57,127 nucleotides of DNA from CAYTTR01 sp964440805 (GTDB lineage Bacteria; Acidobacteriota; Aminicenantia; Aminicenantales; Aminicenantaceae): the NCBI GenBank assembly GCA_964440805.1, contig CAYTTR010000015.1:1-57127 (forward strand), given 5' to 3'. The notes under the pieces are model-generated. The model was not told where the DNA came from. It saw only the letters and a list, made by a program, of their open reading frames with translations, and did no database searches. The translations under genes were made by a program, and so were the position numbers. This document shows, piece by piece, positions 46,350 through 55,514 of this stretch (the stretch's first letter is position 1; each line of letters opens with the position of its first letter).

Positions 46350-47357
46350 TCAGAGAAGAAGGCTTATCATGACTATACTGCAGCCGGCTACAACAATTGA
46401 GCCCAGGAGGCCGACCAGCAAGGGTTTGAATCCAACCTGGCGGAAAGAGTTGAAAACAGTGTTAAGGCCAACTCCAGCCAGCCCGACCAGAATGAGGAAT
46501 CGGCCAATTGTATCGAAAGCTTTAATTCCCTCCTGACTCAAGTATCCTTGGGTATTAAGACCGGCCATAACAAAATAACCGAAAAGGAACCAGGGAAAGG
46601 CTTTGACTAAAGTTTGGGAGGCTTGTTTTTCATTGGTATTTGCCGAAAAGTGAGATTTTGTGTGCCAGACGGCAATAAAAAAAGCCAGAGGAGCCATGAA
46701 GCAGTTTCTGACTAACTTGACAGCAGTGGCGGTCTTTCCGGCCAGACTGGAAAAAATAAAACCTGCTCCTACTACTTGAGGAGTGGAATGGATGGCCGTT
46801 CCGGCAAAGACACCAAAATGAGAATCCGGTACTCCAAAAAGCTGGCCCATTTTTGGATAGAGAATAATTGCCAGCAATCCCCATAAAGCAATGGTTCCGA
46901 TGGCATAACTTGTTTCTTCTTCCCTGGCTTTAATCAGAGGTGAGGTGACAGCAATGGCTGAGCCGCCGCAAATTGTGGTTCCTACCGAAAGTAGAAGAGC
47001 CAGATTTCGGGGCAGTGAAAAAAGCCGGCCAAGAAAATAGATAAAGAAAAAACTGATGCTCATGGTAATCAGAATAATAAAAAGAATGTTTAGTCCCTGG
47101 GAGCTGATTGTTTTAAAATTGAGGGAGGCTCCAATAAGAACGATTCCAAGGATTAGAACCTTCTCGAAAGCTTTGACTCCTGGCAGAATAAAAAAGGGAA
47201 GCTTCATAGAGTTTCTGATTAAGATGCCAATTGTAATGGCCAGGACAGCTGCTTCCACAGGATGTTTTCCTCCCACCACTATGAGGCGTGATAGAAAAAT
47301 GGCGGTCAAACCAACAGCCAGCATTAAAAGCCATCCCGGCAGGTATTCTTTCTTCAT
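46350..47357 (-). CDS. YeiH/UPF0324-type putative sulfate/anion exporter
   Basis: A 335-residue integral membrane protein with nine to ten helices. AAVLAITIGILIRN, GTTICGGSAIAVTSPLI and GTAIHSTPQVVGAG are typical of the PSE/YeiH family (UPF0324). Members are proposed to export sulfate or sulfonate-derived anions; direct evidence is sparse. It is alone on the minus strand with weak promoter signals. Its possible link to the thiamine-binding-family gene downstream (77 nt apart on the same strand) is only positional. Confidence 0.85.
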   Translation of the reverse strand: MKKEYLPGWLLMLAVGLTAIFLSRLIVVGGKHPVEAAVLAITIGILIRNSMKLPFFILPGVKAFEKVLILGIVLIGASLNFKTISSQGLNILFIILITMSISFFFIYFLGRLFSLPRNLALLLSVGTTICGGSAIAVTSPLIKAREEETSYAIGTIALWGLLAIILYPKMGQLFGVPDSHFGVFAGTAIHSTPQVVGAGFIFSSLAGKTATAVKLVRNCFMAPLAFFIAVWHTKSHFSANTNEKQASQTLVKAFPWFLFGYFVMAGLNTQGYLSQEGIKAFDTIGRFLILVGLAGVGLNTVFNSFRQVGFKPLLVGLLGSIVVAGCSIVMISLLL

Positions 47358-47471
47358 AGCATTTAATCGGATTGAAGTTCTCTGGCCGGACAGTGACCGA
47401 TCCAGGCTGAAAGAGGAGGGATTTTATAAAATGTCTATTGTCCTGTCAAGAAAGAGTAAATTGAACTCCAA

Positions 47472-47768
47472 TTATTTTCTGAGGCCGACTGATTTGAGCT
47501 TGGAATGGATAGAGGCTTCCTTATCCAGGCGGTGATCAACTCGAAGATCTATATGGATTCTCTTGGCTCCCATTTGCAGAAGTTTCTGGTGTGATTTTTT
47601 TATTACCTGGAAAAGTGATTCAAGCTCAGGCGCTTCAATTACCGTGGACATGCCCCCTGTCTCGTTCTTCAGTCCTGATTGTTCGATTATTTTTATTACT
47701 TCCTTGACATATTTGCTGACGGAAGCTCCTTCGCTGGTGGGGAAAATGGCAAATTCGGCGATTATCAT
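47472..47768 (-). CDS. MTH1187/YkoF-like thiamine-binding family protein
   Basis: A 98-residue ferredoxin-fold protein of the UPF0045/DUF77 group. IIAEFAIFPTSEGASVSKYV at the start, GGMSTVIEAPELESLF in the middle and KRIHIDLRVDHRLDK near the end are family landmarks. Structures of relatives hold thiamine or similar ligands; their exact role is unsettled. A thiamine link would match the Thi4 gene elsewhere in the window. It lies downstream of the cytochrome cluster on the same strand. Confidence 0.85.
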   Translation of the reverse strand: MIIAEFAIFPTSEGASVSKYVKEVIKIIEQSGLKNETGGMSTVIEAPELESLFQVIKKSHQKLLQMGAKRIHIDLRVDHRLDKEASIHSKLKSVGLRK

Positions 47769-47799
47769 TTTTATCCCTCAAAAATAGCGTTGACGGTTA

Positions 47800-47822
47800 T
47801 TTTCCTTCCTAAAAAAGGAAAA
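47800..47822. terminator. Hairpin after the cytochrome cluster
   Basis: TTTTCCTT and AAGGAAAA form an 8-bp stem with a seven-base loop, 31 bases after the c554-like stop on the minus strand. There is no proper U-tract, so its role as terminator is uncertain. Confidence 0.35.
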
Positions 47823-47852
47823 TTCATTATTTGTATTAAATAGAAACAGTTA

Positions 47853-48374
47853 TTATTTCTCGGGAACCGGATGTTTGATTGTTTCCCAGGAAGAATCAAA
47901 ATCAAAAGGAAGGCCGTGAGCGTTTTGGTGACAGGTCAAGCACTGGTTCTTGATATCCTGGGGAGAATTGTAAGCGGTGAGGCCCATTTTAACGGCTTCT
48001 TCTCTAGTCTGCATGACGCTTAGTTTTTTATACTCGCTTCCCGGGCCGTGACAAACCTCACAGGTGACTCCTTCTTCTTTAATCTCCGGCGCTTTTTCAT
48101 GAAGAGGAGCATGACATTTGAGGCATTGTTCGCTTTGGTGAGGATCAGAGACTCCTGCTTCTTGGGCTATATCTGCCGCTTCCGGTAAAGAAAGAGTTTT
48201 AAATGACTGGAAATGTTTGCTCTCTTCCCATATTGGGTACTGTTTTCCCCGGCTTTCCGTTTTATGGCAGATTTTGCATTTGTCCGCCCCTACATAGCTG
48301 AATTCCTGGCTAAGGAGTGATGAGATAAAAATTAAACCGATGACGATGATGACCGCAATCAAGATTTTCTTCAT
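47853..48374 (-). CDS. Tetrahaem cytochrome c, c554-like
   Basis: A 173-residue exported protein: Sec signal (to ~residue 24) then VGADKCKICHKTE, CLKCH, GVTCEVCHGPGSEY and CLTCH, four CXXCH sites in the order and spacing of the cytochrome c554 family. In ammonia oxidisers c554 takes electrons from hydroxylamine oxidoreductase. Here it is the last gene of a cluster that starts with an HAO-like octahaem protein, so it may be the soluble carrier linking that enzyme with the membrane complex. It lies 94 bases after the nine-haem gene. Confidence 0.88.
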   Translation of the reverse strand: MKKILIAVIIVIGLIFISSLLSQEFSYVGADKCKICHKTESRGKQYPIWEESKHFQSFKTLSLPEAADIAQEAGVSDPHQSEQCLKCHAPLHEKAPEIKEEGVTCEVCHGPGSEYKKLSVMQTREEAVKMGLTAYNSPQDIKNQCLTCHQNAHGLPFDFDSSWETIKHPVPEK

Positions 48375-48468
48375 TTGAATCTCCTTCTTTTTGAAGAAAA
48401 CTTTTTACTAATACTTTATAATACATCTAAATAATAAAATCAATTTATTTTACTTTTTTTGGTGAGGA

Positions 48469-49725
48469 TCATGAAGTCTGAGTTTTTTCTCTTTTCATTT
48501 GCTTCACTTTTAAGTAAAGAGAAAAGGCCAGAAGAAGGATAAAGATTGTTGCCACAACCAATCCGGTCTTTCTCATCTTGGCTTCTTTTAAGGCTTTTTC
48601 AGCACCGGTTTCTGCTTCCCGGAGAGGATTTTTTCCTTCTTCGACAGCCTCTTTAATTTTGTCCAGATTCAAAGTGTGAGTCAGGTTACGGGCTTGAATT
48701 AAGGAAGAGTTGGCATCAATTAATTTGAACTTGTATTCACTGACTTCAACTCCTTGTTTTTCAGCTTGCTCTAACCGGCTTTGAACATAAGTCAGCGATT
48801 GATTAAATTCATCCAGAACGGATTTCATGGCCATAGAGGTTTTGTATCCAACTGAATCCTGCTCGTGGCATTGAATGCAGGTTGCCTCATCTCCTGTTCC
48901 CAGCATTTCGTCGTTCGGTTTAAGGATTTTGTGGTTGCCGTGACAAGCTTCGCATTCTGAAAAACCGAGCCGGCTGAAAGCAGTCTGATGAGGACTGGCG
49001 GAAAAGAGCTGGGCCGGTGAGGGATGGCATTGGTGGCAAACATTGGAAATTGATTCTACCTCCGGAGGGTAGGCTCCGTGATTGCCGTGGCAGTCGTTAC
49101 AAACAGGGGCTGAGAGGTCTTTTTTTTCGTATAAAGCTGAAGCATGTACGCTTTGTTTATATTCTTCTTCCTGGTTGGTGGGAATGATGTATTCTTTCAT
49201 GTAGTCTTTGTTGGAATGGCATTGACCGCAAGTGCGGGGGATATTCCAGGGGAAAACCGTTGATTTTGGATGGCGTCCTTCCAGGATGCCGTGGGCTGCA
49301 TGACAGTCGGTGCAGACGGCAACCTTTTTATCTCCTTTTTTCAGCAGCTCGCCGTGCCGGCTGGTCCAGTAAAGAGCCAATTGATCAATCCGGAGAGAAG
49401 GGTTGAATTTTCTCATATACTGTGAATCAGAGTGACATCGGGCGCAAAACAAGGGAATGTCTTTTCGTTCCGGAGCTCCCCGGAAAGATTTATCTTTGGC
49501 TGATTCCATATCTTCTCCTTGGGGATTTCCTCCATGACAATCAGCACAGGAGAGACCTTTTCTTTGATGAATATCAAGCTTATAGGCCTCCACCGACGCC
49601 AGCAGTTCTTCTTCAAGAAGCTGATGACATTCAAGACAGCTTGAGATTTGAGTTCTGAGTATAGAGGGGATTAGGGTTAAAGCAATGATAACCATAACGG
49701 GCAGGCAAAGTTTAGGCAGTCTCAT
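48469..49725 (-). CDS. Nine-haem cytochrome c with C-terminal membrane anchor
   Basis: A 418-residue exported protein. After a Sec signal come nine CXXCH sites (CLECH, CADCH, CARCH, CTDCH, CGQCH, CNDCH, CHQCH, CEACH, CIQCH) within residues ~30-285. A helical region follows (~295-385), ending with one membrane helix (VVATIFILLLAFSLYL) and a basic tail, so the haem domain faces the periplasm. It is seven bases downstream of cytochrome b. I infer it takes the place of cytochrome c1 as electron acceptor of the Rieske/b unit. The extra His residues between motifs suit bis-His ligation. Confidence 0.9.
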   Translation of the reverse strand: MRLPKLCLPVMVIIALTLIPSILRTQISSCLECHQLLEEELLASVEAYKLDIHQRKGLSCADCHGGNPQGEDMESAKDKSFRGAPERKDIPLFCARCHSDSQYMRKFNPSLRIDQLALYWTSRHGELLKKGDKKVAVCTDCHAAHGILEGRHPKSTVFPWNIPRTCGQCHSNKDYMKEYIIPTNQEEEYKQSVHASALYEKKDLSAPVCNDCHGNHGAYPPEVESISNVCHQCHPSPAQLFSASPHQTAFSRLGFSECEACHGNHKILKPNDEMLGTGDEATCIQCHEQDSVGYKTSMAMKSVLDEFNQSLTYVQSRLEQAEKQGVEVSEYKFKLIDANSSLIQARNLTHTLNLDKIKEAVEEGKNPLREAETGAEKALKEAKMRKTGLVVATIFILLLAFSLYLKVKQMKREKTQTS

Positions 49726-49732
49726 TTTTTCC

Positions 49733-50812
49733 TCACAAATTAGGGAAAAGGTAAGTAACGGCTGTCATAATCAGAATATATATTAACGTCAGGATTCCAA
49801 AGAAAGTAAATGCGGGACTTTTCTTTTCCCGGGAAGCGCGGCGGTCAAGAAAAGAAACCAGCATCCAGATAATCCCTGCCAGGATAAAGCCGAGAATGGC
49901 CAGCATTTCTCCTTCCAGGAAAGCCACATGCGAGGGGATGACTTTCAAGGTAGTAAACATAAAAGTAAAGTACCATTCAGGTTTTATCCCTATAGGAGTG
50001 GGAGCAAAGGGATCTGCCTTGGGGCCGATTTCCCAAGGGAAAAAGACGCACAGGATTCCTACCAATCCCAGAATCAGCAGCCAGCCGATGGCATCTTTCA
50101 TTATGAAATCGGGAAAGAATGGAATTTCCTTAATGTCTTTCCGGGGTATTCCAATGGGATGGCTCATGCCGTGAATTTGGACCAGGATAAGGTGAAGCCC
50201 CAGAAATACTATGGTGATTAGAGGAAGAACAGCCACATGAAACCAGAAAAAACGGCTTAAGGTTGCCCCGGAAATTTCCGGGCCTCCCAGAATAAAATCC
50301 TTGATGGCTTTTCCCGCAATGGGCAGAGTACCGATGATATCCGTCCCTACCCGGGTGGCGAAAAATGATAATTCGTTCCAGGGTAAAAGATAGCCGCTGA
50401 ATCCAAAGGCGAAAAAAATCAGCAAAAGGAAAAAACCGGTAATCCAGGTAAGTTCCCGGGGAGGACGGTAGGCTTTTAGAAAAAAAGTGCTGTACATGTG
50501 GATGAAAATGGCTCCCATGAGAATGTTGGCCGACCAGCTGTGGACGGATCTTATGAGCCAGCCGAATTTAACCTCACTCATTATAAAGCGAATGCTTTCA
50601 TGAGCCCCGTCGATGGTGGGAGTGTAGTAGAGCAGCAGCAAGACTCCGGTGATTACTTGAATGATGAATAAGAATAAACAGATACCTCCGAAATAATACC
50701 AGAAAGAATGCTTATGTTCAGGAACAGTTTTTCCCTTGGCCAAGACCGAAAGCAGGGTAAGTTTGAATCGTGAATCAAAGAATTCTTTGATTTTCCAGAC
50801 GATGCTTCTCAT
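49733..50812 (-). CDS. Cytochrome b of a bc-type quinol oxidoreductase (fused b6/subunit IV form)
   Basis: A 359-residue eight-helix protein. Helix II has HSWSANILMGAIFIHMY and helix IV FHVAVLPLITIVFLGLHL, giving the four His ligands of the two b haems. PEWYF (in GIKPEWYFTFMF) is the Qo-site motif, intact. It is shorter than mitochondrial-type cytochrome b but longer than b6, so N- and C-parts are joined. The Rieske gene lies seven bases upstream. A cytochrome c1 or f gene is missing; multihaem genes flank it instead. Confidence 0.95.
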   Translation of the reverse strand: MRSIVWKIKEFFDSRFKLTLLSVLAKGKTVPEHKHSFWYYFGGICLFLFIIQVITGVLLLLYYTPTIDGAHESIRFIMSEVKFGWLIRSVHSWSANILMGAIFIHMYSTFFLKAYRPPRELTWITGFFLLLIFFAFGFSGYLLPWNELSFFATRVGTDIIGTLPIAGKAIKDFILGGPEISGATLSRFFWFHVAVLPLITIVFLGLHLILVQIHGMSHPIGIPRKDIKEIPFFPDFIMKDAIGWLLILGLVGILCVFFPWEIGPKADPFAPTPIGIKPEWYFTFMFTTLKVIPSHVAFLEGEMLAILGFILAGIIWMLVSFLDRRASREKKSPAFTFFGILTLIYILIMTAVTYLFPNL

Positions 50813-50819
50813 TTTATTC

Positions 50820-51245
50820 TTATCCCTGTTTGCTGATAATTATATCTTCGCCGGAGAGCTCTACCCGGAATTTTTCCAGAGCAGAAGGAGGCGGGCCTGA
50901 GATTACTCTTCCTTCAATATCAAATCTTCCATTGTGGCAGGGGCAAAATATGGTTTCCGACTGGCTTTGGTAAGTAACGGTGCAGGTAAGGTGAGTGCAG
51001 ATGGCTGAGAAAGCTTTCCATTCTCCCTCTGCTGAATGGATTAAAATTCCCGGCTTGTTCCCAAATCTGAAAATCTTGTAAGAATTGGGGGCCAGCTCTC
51101 CAACTTTGGCCGCCACTACTGAACCAACCGTTCCTCCTCCTGTTTTTGGAGGCAGAAGGAAACGAACGACAGGATAAAGAAGAGAACAGATGGTTCCTAT
51201 TATACTTCCGCCGAGGAAAAAATTAACGAAATTTCTTCTTTTCAT
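50820..51245 (-). CDS. Rieske [2Fe-2S] protein
   Basis: A 141-residue high-potential-type Rieske protein. The N-terminus has a twin-arginine-like start (KRRNFVNFFLGGS) and one membrane helix, as is usual for Tat-inserted Rieske subunits. Cluster motifs are CTHLTC and CPCHNG. It accepts an electron from quinol at the Qo site of the adjacent cytochrome b. The start ATG overlaps the stop of the 18-haem gene by four bases, showing tight coupling. Confidence 0.95.
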   Translation of the reverse strand: MKRRNFVNFFLGGSIIGTICSLLYPVVRFLLPPKTGGGTVGSVVAAKVGELAPNSYKIFRFGNKPGILIHSAEGEWKAFSAICTHLTCTVTYQSQSETIFCPCHNGRFDIEGRVISGPPPSALEKFRVELSGEDIIISKQG

Positions 51246-53215
51246 TTTAAGTTGGAGTCCTTGGTTTTTTTCTGTGTATATTGGGTTAATATATCTTCCA
51301 TCCAGATAAAATTATGTATTCCCAGGCTGCAGTCTTTTTCCACTGTATGGAGTATCTTTTCTGCCTGGTTGAGCCATTCTTTATTTTGCCGCTCCTTGGC
51401 AAGCTTTTTTTCTTCTTCTATACTGTTTCGTAAATTATTAAGAAGTATTTCTATACCGGCTTGCCAGCTTTTATGTAATTCCTGATATTCACTCTCATGA
51501 CACTCAGAGCATGATTCCGGGCCCGGTCTAATAATATTTTTCCCTTGCCCGTGACAGTCGGAACAGCCCACTCCGGCTTCATTCATAAAATCGGCCGGAA
51601 TTTTCATGTCCTCTAAGTTTCCTCCTTGATAAAACAAGGCTTGAATCTGGTGGCAATCAACGCAATCTTTAGCCTGTTCCTGATGATGACAGTCTACACA
51701 AGAGGTTCTTGAAAGAAGCAGTTCCCCATGCCGTTGAAGGTGGGAATGACATTTTCCGCAAATCAGATTTTCTCCGATTATATGATTTTCGTGAGAAAAA
51801 GTAAAACCGAAAATCAAGCTGCTTATTTCTTCAATACCGGAGTGGCAGTTTGAACACTCGGAGGGAACCGGTTCTTCGGTCCAGGAAATTTCAGGTGGAG
51901 TATATGAAGAGCCGGCCGCCAGCAGAGCCTCTTTAATCATCCTGTAAGAAGCGAGAAGAAGTTCCCTTGAGAACTGGACATTATGAACACTTTTTCCTTT
52001 TTCTACCAAATCGATATTAAAGCCGGCGTTATTTAAAAGTTCATCGGCCTTATCTTTGTTCCCGGAACGGCTGGTTTTAATCTCTCTAACAGCTCGAAAA
52101 TAGATGGAATTTATTTCTTTCAGTTTTTTCTCCGTACTCTGCTTCCATTCCTTGAGGATGCGGCCGAATCCGGTTCCGTGGCAGGATTCGCAGGCTTCTT
52201 CGCTGGAAATAAAGGTACTTCTGGTTATGCTTTTTCCTTCAGATTCTTCATGGAAGAGATGACAACCCTTACAGCTTAAGCCTCTTTCGAACATAATGTT
52301 GGACATTGCATGGGGAATTCCTTTTCCTCCTTCACCGGCATAGAGAATTTTTTGTGCCTGATGAAAATTCTGATGACAGGTTGTACAATCGGAAATAGTT
52401 TCAATATCGGTGACGATTTTATGCTGGATTTCAAGGTGACAGAGATTACACTCAATCTTGTTTTCAGAGATGTGGGTTAAATGCATTAAGTCGGTTTCAG
52501 AGTATTTATCCAGCCTGTCTTGTTCCCAATGACATTTATAACAGTTCTCCTGGGGAACGCTTCCATCCCCAATAATTGTATTAGTATGACATTTAAGGCA
52601 GTCAAACTCTCTTTGGAAAACAACTTGATGATTGAATCTGGCATCAGTTGAGGAGCCAAGGTCTTTTTCTTTGTGGCAATGGTAACAATCGGCAATCTGG
52701 GGATAATGTTCGCTTTTCTTGAAATGACAGATAAAACAAGAGCTTTGGGTGACGGTAATATGTTCTCCCTGGACAATCTGAGAATGACAACTGGTGCAGC
52801 GAAGGAGTTTCCCTCTTTGTAAATCGGTTAAATGGATAGTATGGTCAAAGACTATCTTGTTGTATCTTGTTTCACCTTCCAGAAGACGCTTGTCATGACA
52901 GCCTTCCCGGAGGCAGCTTTCATCCGGAATTTCTGCCCATGGTTTTGATTTCAGGTAGAGTTTGGTCCAGTACCGGCCGACTTGAAGAAGTCCTTCCACT
53001 TTGGCTCTGAGTTTTGATTTTAAACCGGGAGGATAATGGCAGGTGCTGCATTCTATATGATTATGGGATGATGTTTGCCAGCTCTGGTAGAACGGTTTCA
53101 TGTAGTGACAGGTTGAGCAAAATTTTGATTTTGAAGTGTATTCAACGGATGCTAAAAAAAGAATAAAAAAAACTGACAGGGCGATTATGAAGATTAATTT
53201 TTTCTTCTTTTTCAT
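51242..53215 (-). CDS. Membrane-anchored cytochrome c with 18 haem motifs
   Basis: A 657-residue protein with an N-terminal uncleaved-looking anchor (LIFIIALSVFFILFLASVEY). Immediately after it CSTCHYMKPFYQSW and CSTCHYPP recall NrfH/NapC quinol dehydrogenases. Seventeen CXXCH motifs are visible, and one further site is CX4CH (CLREGCH, about residue 101). They fall in two groups: twelve before ~345 and six after ~455. Between lies a helical segment without haems. The C-terminus is a coiled region. It is placed between CcsA and Rieske genes in one transcript. I infer long-range electron transfer between quinol/Rieske and soluble partners. The fold beyond the NapC-like start is unknown. Confidence 0.9.
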   Translation of the reverse strand: MKKKKKLIFIIALSVFFILFLASVEYTSKSKFCSTCHYMKPFYQSWQTSSHNHIECSTCHYPPGLKSKLRAKVEGLLQVGRYWTKLYLKSKPWAEIPDESCLREGCHDKRLLEGETRYNKIVFDHTIHLTDLQRGKLLRCTSCHSQIVQGEHITVTQSSCFICHFKKSEHYPQIADCYHCHKEKDLGSSTDARFNHQVVFQREFDCLKCHTNTIIGDGSVPQENCYKCHWEQDRLDKYSETDLMHLTHISENKIECNLCHLEIQHKIVTDIETISDCTTCHQNFHQAQKILYAGEGGKGIPHAMSNIMFERGLSCKGCHLFHEESEGKSITRSTFISSEEACESCHGTGFGRILKEWKQSTEKKLKEINSIYFRAVREIKTSRSGNKDKADELLNNAGFNIDLVEKGKSVHNVQFSRELLLASYRMIKEALLAAGSSYTPPEISWTEEPVPSECSNCHSGIEEISSLIFGFTFSHENHIIGENLICGKCHSHLQRHGELLLSRTSCVDCHHQEQAKDCVDCHQIQALFYQGGNLEDMKIPADFMNEAGVGCSDCHGQGKNIIRPGPESCSECHESEYQELHKSWQAGIEILLNNLRNSIEEEKKLAKERQNKEWLNQAEKILHTVEKDCSLGIHNFIWMEDILTQYTQKKTKDSNLK

Positions 53216-53230
53216 CCCGCCCGTCGGATT

Positions 53231-54055
53231 TTAAACATAACTGTGAAGACCGGAAATAAGATAATTAACTCCGAAATAAGTAAACATAGCAGCAAGGAAA
53301 CCGAGGATGGCGATATAAGCAGAGCGTTTTCCTTTCCATCCCATAACCAGCCTGGTATGAAGATAGAGAGCAAAGACAAACCAGGTAATTAAAGTCCATA
53401 CTTCTTTTGGGTCCCAGCTCCAGTAGCGTCCCCAGGCTCTGAAGGCCCAGATCATACCAAAGACAAGCCCGCCTAAGGTGAAAAGAGGGAATCCGATGGC
53501 AATACAGCGGTAGCTGATGGCATCCAATTTTTCGGAAGACAGTCCGCTTACTTGGCCTTTTTGTTTCTTTGATTCTGCTATTAAATAGAGGATACTGGTT
53601 ACAAAAGCAATAGCAAAGAAGGCCTCACTGAGCAAGGTGATGGAAACATGAAGCCATAACCAGTAGCTCTGAAGAGCCGGGACAAGCGGCGTAACGTCAC
53701 TGGGCATTAAAGGCGATGATGTCAGAGCCATTAGGGCAATCACAATTAGCAAAATGTAGGGTGCCGCCGAAGGGGCTGCGGTTCTGAGTACAGCTCTTGA
53801 TTCCATGACCACAAAGGCTAAGACTGTGGCCCAGGCCAGAAAAGAGAGCGATTCATACATATTAGTAAAAGGAGCATGTCCGCTTTCCATTGTTCTCAGG
53901 ATAAGAGCCAGGGAGTGAAGGCCTAATCCGGTGACAGCCCAGATAAATCCGCCCTTGGCTGTTCCTTCTTTACGGGAGAATAGAAAAAGTAAGTAAAAAA
54001 ATGCCGATAGAATATACATTATAAAAGAAGCAAGGAAAAAAAGAGGTTCATTCAT
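53231..54055 (-). CDS. ccsA: Cytochrome c biogenesis protein CcsA (CcsB/ResC type)
   Basis: A 274-residue, eight-helix haem-handling protein. The tryptophan-rich motif WGRYWSWDPKE is intact and is flanked by His-bearing loops, as expected for the System II haem lyase. With ResB it exports haem and attaches it to CXXCH motifs. The ATGA start overlaps the resB stop. Presence inside the cytochrome cluster implies dedicated assembly for its many haems. Confidence 0.95.
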   Translation of the reverse strand: MNEPLFFLASFIMYILSAFFYLLFLFSRKEGTAKGGFIWAVTGLGLHSLALILRTMESGHAPFTNMYESLSFLAWATVLAFVVMESRAVLRTAAPSAAPYILLIVIALMALTSSPLMPSDVTPLVPALQSYWLWLHVSITLLSEAFFAIAFVTSILYLIAESKKQKGQVSGLSSEKLDAISYRCIAIGFPLFTLGGLVFGMIWAFRAWGRYWSWDPKEVWTLITWFVFALYLHTRLVMGWKGKRSAYIAILGFLAAMFTYFGVNYLISGLHSYV

Positions 54056-55404
54056 TTCTTTCTCCTTATAGTTAAGACTAAGTCTTCAAATTCCCTGAGA
54101 AAAGATTCCTTGTTTTTTTTGGCCGAACCGGAGACGGCTATTTCCGTTTTTTCATCATCGGTTTTTTCCAAAAAGGCTCTTATTTCCCTTTCAGGCCAGT
54201 AAAAGGCAAAAAACAAACCTATCATCAGAAGAGTGCAGCCGATCCAGATGATATTGGTGCCCGGATCTTTGGCGATCTGAATTCCTGAATATTGTCCAGC
54301 CTGAAAATTTTTCAGCAGGAAATTATAATCCTGTTCACTGCGGGAATGTATCCGGGAGAAGTCGGGATACCGGGCAAATATCCAGCCGGAAAATATCTTT
54401 TCTTCTTCTGTCCGGCCTTCAATGAAAGCAGCCGGGTTGTTCGGCTGCAGGCTGCGGGTTGCCACCTGGTTGTTTTCGTTTATAACGAAATCGGGGACAA
54501 AATGGAGAGCCGAAATATATAAACCTTTCTCTATTTCTGCCTTTTCGCCTAAGGATATATTTATTTTTTTCCGGAATGACGGGTCGCTTTTCTTGACTGC
54601 TTCAATTTCCAGGACCGGGTTATTCCAGTTCCAGCCATAGCTGCTTTGGTAAAAGACGTATCCTTGATGTGTCAGAGGATGGTTTACTTCAATTGTTCTG
54701 GATACCTGTTCCTCACCGTCTTCGATTACGGTCAGAGTACTTTTCCAGTCTTTAATTTCTCCGCCAGGGTAACGTTCAATTTCAAATTTATCTAAGCGGA
54801 GGTTAAAGCCTGAGTCGGGTACAGACTTGGTTTCTCCTTCAGTCAAAATGATTTGGGTCCGGAAACTTCCCAAGCCGGAGGTTATTCCTCCAACCAGAAT
54901 TACCAGAAGGCCAAGATGAACAATAGCTGATCCGAAAATACCCATTAATCTTTTCCGGGCTAATAAATGAACCTGGTTTTCTTCTTGCTTTCTTTTTATC
55001 CTGTACTTCCTGGCTTTCAATTCTTCCGTCAAGGAGTCGAGAGCTCTATGAATTGGCCAGGGTTTTTTAAAGGTGTCCTTTATTTTGGCTGCTTGGATGG
55101 CTTTTTTGCTTGATCTTATTGACGGTTTAAAAGCCTTTCTGAATTTGGGAGAAGAGCGGGAAAGGGTGCAAAAGAAAATGTTCAGGGAAAAGAAAATCAG
55201 TAAACTTATATACCACCATGATAGATAGAGTTTGGTCAGTTGGAGCTTTAGAAAAAGATGGGAAATTACTCCATATTGCTGGAAATATTCTTGGGGGCTG
55301 CGGTGCTGGGGAATAAGAGTTCCAAGGATAGAGGTTAGAGTGATGATAATTAGTAAAATGATGGCTAACTTAACAGAGCTGAAAAATCTGATTATTTTTT
55401 TCAT
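54052..55404 (-). CDS. resB: Cytochrome c biogenesis protein ResB
   Basis: A 450-residue ResB. Helices at ~12-32 (LAIILLIIITLTSILGTLIPQ) and ~62-80, a third at ~155-175 and a fourth near ~380-400, with a periplasmic domain between the last two containing VNHPLTHQGYVFYQSSYGW, typical of the family. Its C-terminal ~60 residues are cytoplasmic and charged. It acts with CcsA in System II maturation. A promoter-like sequence lies just upstream, separating it from the HAO-like gene. Confidence 0.93.
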   Translation of the reverse strand: MKKIIRFFSSVKLAIILLIIITLTSILGTLIPQHRSPQEYFQQYGVISHLFLKLQLTKLYLSWWYISLLIFFSLNIFFCTLSRSSPKFRKAFKPSIRSSKKAIQAAKIKDTFKKPWPIHRALDSLTEELKARKYRIKRKQEENQVHLLARKRLMGIFGSAIVHLGLLVILVGGITSGLGSFRTQIILTEGETKSVPDSGFNLRLDKFEIERYPGGEIKDWKSTLTVIEDGEEQVSRTIEVNHPLTHQGYVFYQSSYGWNWNNPVLEIEAVKKSDPSFRKKINISLGEKAEIEKGLYISALHFVPDFVINENNQVATRSLQPNNPAAFIEGRTEEEKIFSGWIFARYPDFSRIHSRSEQDYNFLLKNFQAGQYSGIQIAKDPGTNIIWIGCTLLMIGLFFAFYWPEREIRAFLEKTDDEKTEIAVSGSAKKNKESFLREFEDLVLTIRRKK

Positions 55405-55431
55405 GAGATATCTTCTTCATAATTTCTACTA

Positions 55432-55460
55432 ATTTTATAGAAATTATAATAGACAATCAA
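55432..55460 (-). promoter_or_regulatory. Candidate promoter for resB-ccsA-cytochrome operon
   Basis: Reading the minus strand: TTGATT, 17 bases, TAAAAT, then the resB start 28 bases later. This would let the seven downstream genes be expressed apart from the octahaem gene. Confidence 0.45.
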
Positions 55461-55514
55461 GGATTATTTAAACTGAATAAATTTTCTTTTAACAGAGACA
55501 ATAGTGGTTTATAT

